DNA of 64,000 nucleotides, taken from contig OX424562.1 in NCBI GenBank assembly GCA_949152475.1, forward strand, positions 20,956,209 through 21,020,208, written 5' to 3'. This DNA comes from Terebella lapidaria. Lineage: Eukaryota > Annelida > Polychaeta > Terebellida > Terebellidae. Numbering within the stretch: position 1 is the first letter of the stretch; each line of letters begins with the position of its first letter. The notes under the pieces are model-generated. The model saw only the letters and a list, made by a program, of their open reading frames with translations. It made no database searches and was not told the origin of the DNA. Positions 10,801 through 21,497 of the stretch are shown here, piece by piece. The translations under genes and the position numbers were made by a program.

Positions 10801-12316
10801 CGCTTATTATTGACTTTACAGCTTAGGAATCAATTGTGGACATGAATTTGAATTCTGATGAATTTTAAATTGACCTTTGACCTCATTTTCGAGGTCACAG
10901 GACAAAATGGCTAATATCTGAAATGATATATGCTGAATATTCCCATGGCCTTGAATGTGACCTCTGATGTCATTTTCAAAGTCAAGAGCACAAAATAGCT
11001 AATATCTCGCTTATTATCGACTTTACAGCTTAGGAATCAATTGTGGACATGAATTTGAATTCTGATGAATTTGAAATTGACCGTTGACCTCATTTTCGAG
11101 GTCACAGGGCAAAATGGCTAATATCTCGCTTCTTATCGACTTTACAGCTTAGGAATCAATTATGAACATTTAGGAAATAATATGTGCACATCATTGTCAT
11201 GATCTTGTATTTGACCCTTGAGCTCATTTTCAAGGTCACAGGACAAAATGGCCAATATCTCACTAATTATTGACTTTACAGCTTGGGAATTAATCGTGAA
11301 GATGTATACTAGAAATGATATATGCTGAACATTCTCATGACCTTGAGTTGACCAATGACCTTACTTTCAAGGTCAAGGGCCAAAAGGCTAATATCTAAAA
11401 TATATATTGTCCGGTAACCTTTCTTAGCCATTGGGCTGATTTTTATACTGGGCGTTTAGTGTATTTATCATGTAAACATGCTCAATGTATGGTATGACCA
11501 CCATTCAGAAATGCTCATTATTACATTGTGGATGAGAAATAGAAATTCCCTTGCAAAAGTAATTTCAATTTGCTACTGAAATGAGAAATGTTTTGATATT
11601 GCAGTCTGTCACAATAGACTCACAGTGCTATAGTGAACTCGTCCTGATATCTGGCAGCGCCACTGATGGCAATCACTCTGTCAAATAGACGTGGAATCAA
11701 TACCCAGTATTAAGTATTCCGAGCAAACAAAACAGGGTCCGTTATCCAATCTCATAGTCCGGGGACAGAAAGTCATATCAGGCATACGAAGTGAGAGAAA
11801 ACAAAAATGACAGGGAAACTCATGAACCCCCGTAAATGGCCATTAGGAGGTGAAATCAGGTGTTCCGGAAAGAGTGAGCATTTCCTGCCCCATTAGTGGC
11901 ACCCGTCATGAATTCCCCAAAATTAACATGAAAATAGATCTAGTTGCATGGCAGACATGGATTTGCTGTATTTATCAACCAGATCATGATGACGTCCATA
12001 GAATTTCTGAAACGCAGCTATAAGTCTTGGTAAAACATATCCTTGTCGTAGCAGTTTAGAGACTAGCTGGGCACTTCGATATCAAACATCGTGTTAGTCT
12101 GTGGTGATAGCATCAGATGTGACACAAGAAAAGCGCCGGCTGATTGGCCAAATATAGTTATTCGCATGGGATCCCCGCCGAAGTAGGCAATATTAGCGTT
12201 AATCCATTCCAGAGATGTCTTAGCATCCAACAAGCCATAGTTCCCGTAGGCAACGTCATCTCCCGAAATAGATTGTGTCTCATGAAGTTTCGTGAAGATA
12301 GGAAAGTCATAGTAGC
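7628..12316 (-). CDS. type-B carboxylesterase/cholinesterase-like gene, probably disrupted
   Basis: Minus-strand gene recognised from separate exons. The exon 12316-11624 carries the Ser nucleophile elbow (GQSAG) after GNYGLLDAKTSLEWI and NIAYFGGDP. Exon 8353-8166 has the His-region pattern (WVNGSHIDDIYSIIF) and the C-terminal MKYYGNFAYTG, comparable to the family's R.W.NFAKTG. Exon 7862-7628 ends with WPEYTPASRELLLE. Exon 9323-9113 is plausible but shifts frame once. The Ser exon is split by an insertion. No N-terminal exon or signal peptide was found upstream. The family hydrolyses ester bonds; non-enzymatic adhesion relatives exist. The Ser-elbow residue before Ser is Gln rather than the usual Glu. 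The frame shift and insertion make a pseudogene likely. Confidence 0.75.
8166..8353 (-). CDS. carboxylesterase His exon
   Basis: 188 nt, acceptor ctatctctcggtag, donor GG|GTGCGT, phase 0 in and phase 2 out. PSWVNGSHIDDIYSIIF corresponds to the family segment around the catalytic His. YTDEDLLISDIIMKYYGN corresponds to the helix ahead of the C-terminus. I first read it as an Ig exon and changed the call because of the order of these motifs and the fit with the next exon. Confidence 0.75.
8728..8935 (+). repeat. dispersed repeat, copy 2 of 3,872-4,065
   Basis: Shares ggtacagggtctgcgtctg, gcaatttccc, atagtgtgttcatgtatttt and other words in order with the copy at 3.9 kb. It lies in an intron of the esterase gene. 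Confidence 0.6.
9113..9323 (-). pseudogene. probable carboxylesterase internal exon with a frame shift
   Basis: Acceptor caccggttccag and donor GAG|GTTAGG (phase 0, matching the 8353 exon). The first third reads DLLERLKQGVGAHIDLMNG in one frame. The rest reads VTSNVLGLPLNRSNDGNK and onward in another, with the switch near 9,245-9,260. Neither frame is open across the whole exon. Assignment to the esterase rests on position and phase more than on motif. Confidence 0.45.
9350..11445. mobile_element. repeat family F: element with ggttacc ends and tandem aaaatggctaatatct tail
   Basis: The left end ttttaggttacc (9,355) and right end ccggtaacctttctta (11,411) are inverted relatives. The right part contains about six units of an 88-137-bp repeat (aaaatggctaatatct at about 10785, 10904, 10992, 11111, 11245 and, diverged, 11382), with paired ggtca words in each. 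Related sequences are at 14.86-15.18 kb, 18.44-18.64 kb (internally deleted), 20.46 kb and 22.65-22.92 kb (inverted). No transposase frame was found, so it is non-autonomous or decayed. Confidence 0.6.
10270..10310. repeat. poly-T/poly-G tract
   Basis: A run of about 13 T followed by about 14 G. Confidence 0.9.
11624..12316 (-). pseudogene. carboxylesterase Ser-elbow exon split by an insertion
   Basis: Acceptor ctttcatatcttgaccatag at 12317 and a strong GTGAGT donor below 11624. The first part encodes GNYGLLDAKTSLEWINAN, the elbow TIFGQSAGAF and SPQTNTMFD (to about 12082). The second part (11624-11685) encodes FDRVIAISGAARYQDEF, which continues the family pattern directly, as in LF.RAIAQSG. 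The two parts are separated by 396 bp flanked by TTTGA repeats on the minus strand. As it stands the frame runs into a stop within the insert. Confidence 0.75.
11686..12081 (-). mobile_element. 396-bp insertion inside the esterase exon
   Basis: Flanked by the 5-bp direct repeat tcaaa (plus strand 11681-11685 and 12082-12086). The portion 11686-12018 is nearly identical, inverted, to 25,085-25,418: I count about five differences in about 333 bp. It has an open stretch (FYGRHHDLVDKYSKSM) conserved in both copies but no protein I recognise. A short non-autonomous element or a recent segmental copy are both possible. Confidence 0.65.
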
Positions 12317-12434
12317 CTATGGTCAAGATATGAAAGAAAGGCTAAGAATAATTCAAGGATAAAGAAAGGCGAAATATTATGTCAAAGCAAATGTTACAAC
12401 AGTAACATTTTCAATAAATTCGTTTCATTGATGT

Positions 12435-12812
12435 TCAAGCTTCCAAAGACTGACAATAAACATTGGAGAAAATCTTTGAAATGCGTCCTAAAAATATCCT
12501 ATCTTTTATCACTGTCCCACGGAACAAGCGACATCCTTTCAGTGTTTGAAATAAACGTCCCTGGCCATGTTTTGGTGACACTCCAATCAATGACAGGAAA
12601 ATAGTTAACCACAGGCTCGTAAACTCATGTGTTGTCGGACGGTTCAAATTACCGGGTGACCTTGCGAGAGCTGATGAAATTGATTTCGTCACTTTATCAC
12701 ATCTGAGCCCTAAGCATGAAGGAATAAGATCTGGGTGTTTTCCGAATTGGACGCGGGAATTCACACCTATGCCAACGTTAATGGGAGGACATATACCATG
12801 GACTTCAGCCAT
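12435..12812. other. unassigned region open on both strands
   Basis: The minus strand is open for 125 codons. The plus strand is open over about 12,630-12,850 (for example LSPKHEGIRSGCFPNW). Neither shows a domain I know, splice signals or codon context that decides which, if either, is coding. It lies just upstream of the esterase Ser exon but lacks the N-terminal motifs of that family. Confidence 0.25.
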
Positions 12813-13061
12813 GTACCAGACTGATTGGTTGCTCTCTAGTGGGTTACTTTGGTCGAATTAGAACACATGTTAGTGTAATGGAACGTCTGCGACTGAATTA
12901 CAGTCCAAATCTTTGCTCGATTTCTCATGGGGTTTGCAATGCAAAAGCTCGGATGGTTATTCATGTACGTTACCACAAGCACGAGCTACGTTGTCATAAC
13001 GTGGCCCAAAATCATGTATCAATGTTGTTCAACGACATATATAATTCACAGTTATATTCGT

Positions 13062-13350
13062 AGGTTTGTGCCCTGTTAAAAAGGTATGCACCCTCCTGAA
13101 GAGGTTTGTGTCCGGCTAAAAGTGTTTGTGCCCTGCTAGAAAGGTTTGTGCCCTGTTAAAACATTTGTGATCTACTAAACGTCTGTGCCTGGCTAAAAGC
13201 AGTTTTTGCTTGGCTGAGAAGATTTATGTCTTCCTAAAAAGGTTTGTGTCTGGCTATAAAGGGATGTGTGCCCCGTTGAAACGTTTTGTACCTAGTTAAT
13301 AAGTTTTATGCCCAGCTTAAAATAGCTAGTGTCCAGCTTAAAAAGTTTGA
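13062..13350 (+). repeat. about 20-bp minisatellite (ggtttgtgccctgttaaaa)
   Basis: About a dozen imperfect copies of ggtttgtgccctg(t/c)taaaa with period near 20 bp, drifting toward the right end. No coding capacity. Confidence 0.85.
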
Positions 13351-14130
13351 GACCTCTATGACCTAAACTGACCCGTGGAGAAGAAGCCCATGGTGCTGAC
13401 TTGGTAGTCGTGAATACCTCATCGTTCTTGTTTCTGTTTTCACAAAGACGTATTGTGCGCATTCTGACATGGTAATTTTGACATGGTAAAATGAATTATT
13501 GGTTCAGGCTCATTCATATGATTCAGGTGGATTACAATATGTTAACAGTTGACATATAATCGCACTACAGGGTGATAAGTACAATGTTAGGAGAGGATTT
13601 TTGGTCCACATATACTCTGAATACTTAAGTCTCTCACGATGCTAAATGATATCGTTTTATAATCTTTCAACACTTTTCTTGAGATATAATTTTAAACTTA
13701 GTATGAAGCAATATTTTTTTGGGATTGATACACAGACATTTCCAGTGAAAGGATGAAATATATGCAGTGAAGGATAATATATGTATACAGATTTTTAAAT
13801 GTTATTGAAAGCATAAAATACCACCACCTTCGGCTTCGAACATCTTCACACGCAAAACGGCTAACAAAATACAACAACAATTAAGAAACGAATAGTTGAC
13901 AAACAATATTGAAAATAGGCAGAAACAGACGATTTCCATGATTGACATTCAGTAGAAGTACGATGCGCGAATCAAAATGTGTATAACAAGTTTAGATAAA
14001 TCATAGAAGAGTAGGATGCAAAATGTTTGTGTATACTGTTGATATTTTATACTACGGTGGCTTCTATCTGAAATGCATTCTTTCCCAACTCGTCTATTGA
14101 AAGCGCTCAAAGAATCACTTGTGTTCGCGT
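13351..14130. other. AT-rich, nothing recognised
   Basis: No exon or repeat seen. Confidence 0.5.
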
Positions 14131-14136
14131 AAAAAA

Positions 14137-14500
14137 ATGAATGTAAGTATCAATCTATTACCACCAATACAGTAGGTTTTAATGATGCCAGCAACAAACG
14201 TAAAATACAACATTTTGCAATAGAAACAAAGCCCGACCGAATAGTATATCGAAAGACACTGGCGTCATCAGGGGCAGTTGTTTCTATGAATTAGTGTACA
14301 ACTGCCCAACAACCTAATTTTAAAATCTGAAACAAACTCCATGGAACAGATATATGACAAGTACATAAGTACCTTATCACAAGCCAGAAGGCCACTGAGT
14401 TGATGGTATCATCGGGGACAGATTTACCGTCCACCAGCAGTGACAACGGCTCAGTGGTATGAATGTAAGTATCAATCTATTACCACCAATACAGTAGCAC
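14137..14500 (-). repeat. repeat family R, tandem copy
   Basis: Contains the family markers gtaagtatcaatctattacc, aacaaagcccgaccga, ctggcgtcatcagggg and gacaagtacataagtacc. The starting word atgaatgtaagtatcaatct occurs again at 14,459. Between the copies, the minus strand reads SLLVDGKSVPDDTINS, reminiscent of an esterase PVVDG.F.PDDP motif. I treat that as a possible exon fragment only. Confidence 0.6.
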
Positions 14501-14859
14501 TATACATAATATACGTAATAATGTTTTTTCCATAAAGAATAGTTTTGTTTACGCGCAAAGAATATATGTATGCGTGCAAACAAATATTTATCACGGGAAA
14601 CAATGTTACTCTATATCTTTTATTTGCAAACAATGGGTATTCTCTACGTGAAGTATTGTGCTGTTTGGACCTCTCGAGGTCAATGAAGGTCAAATTCGAG
14701 TATATGATTTTATATTTGGATATGCCACCATTTATACCCTATCTCGAAGTATTCTATGAATTATCTCAATACAACTCCTGCTATGAAGGGGAAAGAAGTT
14801 TTCAATGGTAATAACTTGAAACAGATGGTAGCTTGATTTCGGACCGATTTATTTTCGTT

Positions 14860-15180
14860 GACCCGTCGGGAAGTTAAAATGGCTGCCATGCACAGGCTAG
14901 CAATTCAAAGGCAACTCTACTTAAACAGGTATATATGAATGGATGAATTGTCAACAAAAAAGGACCGCCGTTTTGAAAAAATATCGTGAAATCACAAATG
15001 TATCTCTAATGATTCATCACTAGGTATTTTCCCTCTAATTGTCGAGAAAAAATTGACATAACTTCAAAGAGAAAAGTGTGGACGACGGACTGACGACAGA
15101 CATACAGACAAGGGATGAGCGATGGACGCAACACCATGCCGTTAGCTCATCGTCCCAAATGGTCGGTAACCTAAAAAAAA
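14860..15180. repeat. repeat family F fragment ending ggtaacctaaa
   Basis: Carries gtgtggacgacggactgac, gcaacaccatgccgttagc and ggtcggtaacctaaaaa. These are the inverted equivalents of the left end at 9,355-9,450. Confidence 0.6.
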
Positions 15181-15984
15181 TAGACGTTACACCCCTTATT
15201 CAAAACATAGTTGTTGCTATCGTATACCTAACGTAACTAAAATACAACCGCCTAACAGCCGATGTAATAAATTAGGAGACGCAAAACGAACCCCGCCCAT
15301 AGGTGTTTGACAAATACATAGATGCACAAGCCGCTGGGCTTGATAGCATCCTCTGAGCATTCAAGCGATCCACCAGCCTACTTGATATTGGTGAAGAAAT
15401 AAATAGTAAATGAGAATTCCCCGGAAAAAAAACATTGCCCTAAAATTACATTCAAATAATTGGAAGGCAGTAACAAGTCAGCATGAGGAAAGGCAGTAGA
15501 CGACGCCTCTTAGCAATGCGTAGCTTAGCTTCAGTGTAGGGCGTGTACCTACATTAGTCTAAAGTCATGATCTACTACGAAAATATATTTTCAAAGCACA
15601 TTTCGAAAAGTTATGAATATTTCAAATAACCTACTAGGTACAATAACATTGTTAACTAATAACATATTCATTGACCTATTATGTGTTTCTCATCAATTAT
15701 TTTTTGCAGTATCCCATTGAAGGCTCCATAATAATTGCTCATTCAATATCCACAGGGACATAAAATATATAATTCTAAATTATAATCTAATTTATAATCC
15801 TGATAAATAGACTTTTTAGTTATAAAGCCGCACAATTTTTACTGGACAAAACGTTTTCTTGTCGAGTCCTTTTACTCATTGTCAAATGCATTCGAAGGAC
15901 AGCCGATTGGAATGAGAACACACCTGAAGATGTATATTTTACATCAATGCATGGAGTTAAATCAAAAAATTATTGAGACTATCA

Positions 15985-16700
15985 GATATTGCAGACCCTC
16001 GCCCCTTCAGATTGAGTTCTTAAAATTAGAGCCTTACATTTTCGACCTGGGTGATAATCAGGGGTTTTGGTCGTACGTCCACTGGCCATAATATCAAATG
16101 GTCGGGAATTGACCATAGGAAAATACAAAAATCATCGGAGAAAGAGTCATTAATAAATTGCAGTTCTCGAGACTTTTCTATTTTGACCACAATCTCGACC
16201 ACAACCGAGTTCTCGATACTGACCTCCCTAACTTCAACTCTCTCAGATTTATACTGGATACTTCATGTTCAATGTTCTGTTGAATATTGTCAGTGGGTTT
16301 TTTTAATTACTACTGCTTGAGTTATTACGAATCGTTTATTTCAGCTAATGACTCTTACATATCCGACCTGGGGTGATAATGGGGAACTGTGTTCGTAGGC
16401 GAACTGACCATAGAAAAATACAGAATTAAGAGGGATGATCAATCATGAATATGAGCGAAGTTATTGCAACTTTTCGACCTTTCATGTGACCTCGACCTTG
16501 TCGTTCAATATTGATACTTCTCATGAGCGAAAGCCGTTTTGAAAAATTGGAAACTCATTTCATAATATGGTCTTGAATCTCGGAACACTCAAAGTCCTAA
16601 TATCGTGAACCATAAATTTTCTACCTCGGGCGATAATGGGGAGTAGTGTTAGTAAAACCAATGGTCGTACGACCACCCGATCGGAATTTGGCCCAAAAAA
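15985..16700 (-). repeat. repeat family G, copy 1 (inverted copy at 24.13-25.07 kb)
   Basis: Diverged units with the words tcgacctgggtgataat, ggtcgtacgacca and cggaattggcc and ends like gaaaaatacaaa. The same words occur reverse-complemented at 24.13-25.07 kb (caattcccgatcgtatggt, atcgcctgaggttgaaaat) with spacing near 310-340 bp. Confidence 0.55.
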
Positions 16701-16879
16701 AAATCAAAGATATTGGTAAAATTAATATTGATTGAATCCAAAGTTATAGCCAATTATGTGATTTTCACTTTTTCAGTTGCCATGGCAAACATTTTTATTC
16801 GATTTGGACGAAAATTGAGGAGTACCGTTCCACTGTCATACCGCTTCATCCCTATAAATTTCAGTCGATCGCAATATTT

Positions 16880-16925
16880 CTTAGACACACAGACAAACAG
16901 ACATGGAGACAAACAGACAGACCAA
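16880..16925 (+). repeat. acagac-type simple repeat
   Basis: cacacagacaaacagacatg followed by gagacaaacagacagacc. Confidence 0.7.
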
Positions 16926-17017
16926 AATGCAATGCAGTCTCCCCCTGACAGGGCGAGGGTAATAATATTTATTTATTCTTATGAAAAACAGGTGCCCTGT
17001 CTGCAAACTCGATACTC

Positions 17018-17645
17018 CTACAACCGTAATGCGCGTTACGGTTATAATTCAAGATGGTGGAGGCTGGTTCATTGTTTTTGGTTCACACAATTTTTTGAGC
17101 TGTTTCGATTTAATGTGACTATATCTGCCCCTGGTATTGATCACAGTGACAAGCACCATCCAATCCCTTTGATCCCAATTCTTTGTTTGGCTTGAGTCAG
17201 TTAAATGTTGGGGTATAAAATTTAAGTGATGTATAACCGTAACATGTTCATGCTACAACCGTGCAGTGGTTCCCAAAAATGTACAACCATAACGTAGTTA
17301 AGTTGATAACATTGCAGATCTTAACATTGCCATATTGTATTCGTAATCATCATTCCAGAATTTCACGGAACCAGCCGTGCATTTTCCATTAAAAACAAAT
17401 AGTATTATAATATATAATATACAATATGAGTGTAGTTGATTGATTACCTGATTAATATTTTCAGTCTATAGATGTTACTACTGTCCATTGCAGAGTACAT
17501 CGTCATGCTGAATACTACAATATGGAATCCAACAACACCCAGAAAGTCCTTTGGTAGCAGGCATGACTGACGTTACGGTTGTACCATAGTGACATTACGG
17601 TTGTATGTTGTTGCAACGCGCTTGGTCACGCTACGGTTGTACTGG
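17018..17645. repeat. scattered 12-bp word tacaaccgtaac in both orientations
   Basis: The word or a one- or two-base variant occurs at about 17018 (as a dyad with its own inverse), 17231, 17254 and 17281 in one orientation. It occurs at about 17573, 17593 and 17631 in the other. No gene model here. Confidence 0.6.
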
Positions 17646-17659
17646 GTTATTTCTTTTCG

Positions 17660-18435
17660 AATTGGAACTAATGTTTTATAACGCCTAAAATGCAAATTGC
17701 TGGTTCAGTACATGTAAAAACAAAGAATTATGACCGTTGACATGATGGAACCGAGAAACTCATTAAAGGTATTTACATGCAGCCATCTTGAACTACAAAG
17801 TTAAATTGCCACCACTAGAATGACCTACATGTAAAGCCGTGTGTTTCAGAAGGGCTGACATCACGGGAAAATGTGTTTTTAATCGACCATCCTGGATGTC
17901 AGTCGAAATCAATAGGTGTTGTGTGTATCATGTTGAATTTAAGACATATCGTACTCGATTTTTACACAGCTTGCAACTCTGTGCGCAATTTATTATGGTA
18001 AGTTCTGAAATTGGTATAAAAAGAGGATTATAATTCAACTCCACAACTATATCGCCATATATTGCTTGCTAATATCACACGGTTCTGGCTGTCGATGTAA
18101 TAGTGGCATACAACTGAATATTAATTTTACTCAACAACTTACTCAAAAAAAAGTAATGATGTGTCAAGGAAGGAAACAGATCTACTCCTCCAAAGGGCAA
18201 CTAAGAGGCTTAAGACCATCCAGCTCCAACAACTCGAACTTCATCAAGCAGCCGATAGTTTCATGTTGTCATGTCCTGCAATGAGAATCAAGTTCAGAAC
18301 GTTTGAGTATCAGAATAAGGCACTAATAACCACGACACTTTGTCAATAGTTCGTGTGAATATTTGAATATACACAACCTATTGATTGCATTTAATGAACT
18401 CGTATAGTAATACGAGTTCAGACTGTTCAAACAGT
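17660..18435. other. AT-rich, nothing recognised
   Basis: Two short overlapping frames (18,066-18,349) exist, without a recognisable family. Confidence 0.4.
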
Positions 18436-18439
18436 ATTG

Positions 18440-18640
18440 AGATTTTTGTTTCAAATAATCCCTTTCATATTTTTATACCTTTGTTACATGTATAGGTTTC
18501 GTTGTCCTGGAGTCGCCGGTCTGCGTGTGGCGGTTATTTTCATATTGTCGACGGGTGGACAAAATGGCTATTATATAAAATATAAAATATATATTGTCAG
18601 GTAACTATTTTCAGACCTTGGGCTAATTTTTATAATCGTG
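18440..18640 (+). repeat. internally deleted copy of repeat family F
   Basis: Matches gagatttttgtttcaaa, gtcgccggtctgcgtgt and gtcgacgggt from 10,485-10,595, then jumps to the terminal part (aaaatatatattgtc, ggtaact, gggctaatttttat). The tandem tail is missing. Confidence 0.7.
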
Positions 18641-18784
18641 TTTACTCGTTCGACCAATTATTTACCAGTTTATTATTATGTAGGGGCTCATCGTTTTACA
18701 GACATATGTTTTTGCGGGACCGTCAAACTGTATCGCATTATTCCGATCATCATATTGTACATTCTTTAATTACTGTTGATATAG

Positions 18785-18812
18785 TTTGAAATAAACAAAC
18801 AAACAAACAATA
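18785..18812 (+). repeat. (caaa)n microsatellite
   Basis: aaataaacaaacaaacaaac. Confidence 0.9.
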
Positions 18813-19027
18813 ATAGATGTGATGAAAGCTTGGTTCATCTTGGATGGCAATGGATACCAAAATTGTACCGCGGTTTCTATACAATGTTGTTATACGGTAT
18901 TTATCATGGCCCATGGTTGGTTGCGTGGACTCACAAGCGGGCATTTTCAGTAAACATCATAGTATTAGTATTATGTTGACCTGTTGTTGGTATCACTTCG
19001 GCACCACAGGTAGAGACACGATATATA

Positions 19028-19285
19028 ATTAAATGTATGTATCACCCAATTACCGCTGATAACCAGATTTTTTTTTTTTTTCAAAAACTTTCGGAACAGA
19101 AACAAAGCCCGACCGAACATGTATTCCTGAAGCCACACTGACGCCATCAGGGGCAGACAGTGTGCAGTTATAGTTGTTTCTGCTGTACACCAGATGGGAT
19201 TAGTGCACAACTGACCAGCAACTCATTGAAACATTTTAGAAATCCTAACAAACCCCGTGAAATAGGTGTATGACAAGTACATATT
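19028..19285 (-). repeat. repeat family R copy
   Basis: Markers aacaaagcccgaccgaac, tgacgccatcaggggcagac, gtgcacaactgacc and gtatgacaagtacata in family order. Confidence 0.7.
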
Positions 19286-19299
19286 GTAAAGTTATTGAC

Positions 19300-20015
19300 T
19301 ACCGTCCGCTCTTCGGGATCCTCGAGGATAGTCCTCTCTCATCCGAGTCCTTGCGAACGCGCATCCGCTATTCCGGATCCTTGCGGCAGGGCCGCTCACC
19401 GGAGGTCGCGGCGGACACGGTAACTACTTCAGCATTAACGGTAACCAGGTAACAGCCCACCCGACACTCCCAGGCCTATGGACACCGTTCAGAAACTAGT
19501 TCATCCCTACGGTGTTAACTGGCGGGGCCTGGCGAGCCGCGGTCTGCCTCGGGGACGGAACCCCGTACAGTCCGACATGCTGGCCAGAGCCTCTGTCACA
19601 CGTCCCGGGAAGGGAGAGAGCTGGCGATCCACAGGGCCGAAGGCCCCCGAGTCAGCAACTTGTCTCTCCCAGCCCGGGCCTCCCCATGGAAATCGTCCCC
19701 AGGGCTCTAGGAGCCCACTACTCACAAACAGGGAACACAAAGCTCATGGCGAGCCTTGCGTGCGTCCTGTCTCTCGATCTTCGACAATCTCCCCGATCGA
19801 GTCGCTTCCAGTGTATATATAATACACCAGAAACTGTAGGGCGCACGCGAGGTCTAATCGATCCATTGTTATAGTTTACTGGAGCGTAAATTACAATACG
19901 TCGCCGTGGCAACGCACGCTCGAACGGAGCATGTCAAAACAAGGCCAAGTACGAAAAGGCCACATAAATGGCATTTATGTTTACAATCACCTGCCGCGTG
20001 CTTAGGGCAAAATCG
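19300..20015 (-). repeat. GC-rich repeat H, copy 1 (inverted copy at 58.3-59.0 kb)
   Basis: Reverse complement shares gtggcgattttgccc, cgcggcaggtgatt, ggccttgttttg, ctggggacgat, gactcgggggccttcg, ctgtacggggttcc and cagttaacacc with 58,320-58,990, in order. One end carries degenerate units like ggtgagcggnctatc and aggatccggatagcgg. Several frames are open because of base composition. None matches a family I know. Confidence 0.7.
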
Positions 20016-20727
20016 CCACAATATTATTAAGTACCCTATCACAAGCAAAAGGGCTACTGACTGTTGATGGTATAATATGAAGTGGCGAATAAACGTGTTG
20101 AACCGTTGCTGTATTGTTAGTACAAATGTTTTGAGATGCCACCAAAATAGGGTTATCTGAATTTCTGGAGATGTTGTTGGTATGAATAAACTGACTTTTT
20201 GTTTGATTTCCTGGTATTATTGGCATGCAGTAGTAAAATGTACATGTATAATATATGGCAAAGAAATACTAGCCACAATTTCAGACAAATCTATGAATCC
20301 GTTTTCTGCAAGGTACATGTATATCCCGTTCAAAGTAAATAATGACATATACAATGTGGTATAGCAAGTTCCTAAATCAACATGGAATCTGACTCTTTTC
20401 ATCAGACGATGTTGGTTGTTGGGCAGCTATGATGGATTTTCTCGTTTAACTCTGTGATTGAACACATTATATTTCTCCGGTAACCTTTCTAGACATTGGA
20501 CTAATTTTATTGGATATAACCGAGTTGTCGAGCAACGCCGCTTGTCATCAAAATTTATCTCAATCGATTCATGCGTCAAACGTTGTTCGGCGAATTTTAT
20601 TTCTGTTATTATACACCAAACGCGTGCATGCGCAGTACAACAAGAGCGGATACATTTATTCGTTTAGAACTGTGCACTGGCATACTCCAGAATATTGTTT
20701 GAGTGAACGCATCAAATACTTGTAAGA

Positions 20728-21497
20728 ATGGGGAGAGAAAGCAAGGTTCGGGTTTTCCTTTTTGTTTTCGCAGTCTTGTCGGATGCAGCAGCGACTGGCG
20801 AACCATGCGTTGATACTGCGATGACAACCATGAAGAAGAACGTCCTGAACTATACGCGCCTGGAGTTGGATATCTCGGGGAACTTTACCTGGCAGGCAAC
20901 CAAAGGAACCCTAGACTTGATCGTGGAACACAGTGCCGACATGGCCATTTCTTTGGTGGACGCAGGGGGTAAGACCTTGAAAGTATCAGATGGGAGCAGA
21001 AAGAGTGCCGCAAGTAGACTACAAACGGCCGCTGTGGCAGCGGCCGTCCCCCTGGTCCTCAGTTGTGGTCTTCTTTTGAGCTGTCAAACGAAGAAGACCA
21101 TCGTACTATGGGTAGCACTTGCTTGCCTCGTACTCAGCGTGTCAGCGCAGAACATTTGTAGTAGCTCAAAATCTGTGCATCTTCTCGTTCCCGCGAGTCT
21201 CATCCAAGAGTTAAAAAAGAATGAGGAGACTTGGCCAGTTCTCTGCCAGCTCAGCCCATTCAGTGACTACAGCAGCCTTCCATCAAACACGAAGCTCCTC
21301 TTCTCTGATGATCACTGTACCCTGCGGGAACCAGAGGGCTGGGAAGTCTGGATAGAGTCGTACTTCGGGTCGGGTACCACCCAGGAGTACTACGGCGACT
21401 ACGACGGAGATGGTCTGGTCAACATCCTCGAGTTCCATGGTCTGGCCGCCTTCGAGGACGCTTTCCAAGTCACCGACAATACCACCGGTCTCCGCAG
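20728..21497 (+). CDS. AMOP gene exon 1: signal peptide and first calcium repeat
   Basis: The ATG at 20728 begins a hydrophobic leader (VRVFLFVFAVLSDAAA). The exon continues through a domain with one N-glycosylation-type NYT and one NFT, two further hydrophobic stretches (TAAVAAAVPLVLSCGLLLS and TIVLWVALACLVLSVSA), then the EF-type DYDGDGLVNILEF. Donor AG|GTACCC, phase 2. The second hydrophobic stretch looks like an internal signal peptide, which is odd inside one exon: the exon may be a fusion or the true start may differ. Confidence 0.75.

Noticed and set aside
12435..12812. 125-codon minus-strand frame as an esterase N-terminal exon
   Set aside because: No family motifs and no clear splice signals; the plus strand is also open over part of it.
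16713..17195. 160-codon plus-strand gene
   Set aside because: Runs through a simple repeat (acagacaaacagac) and a family G end; no domain or splice context.
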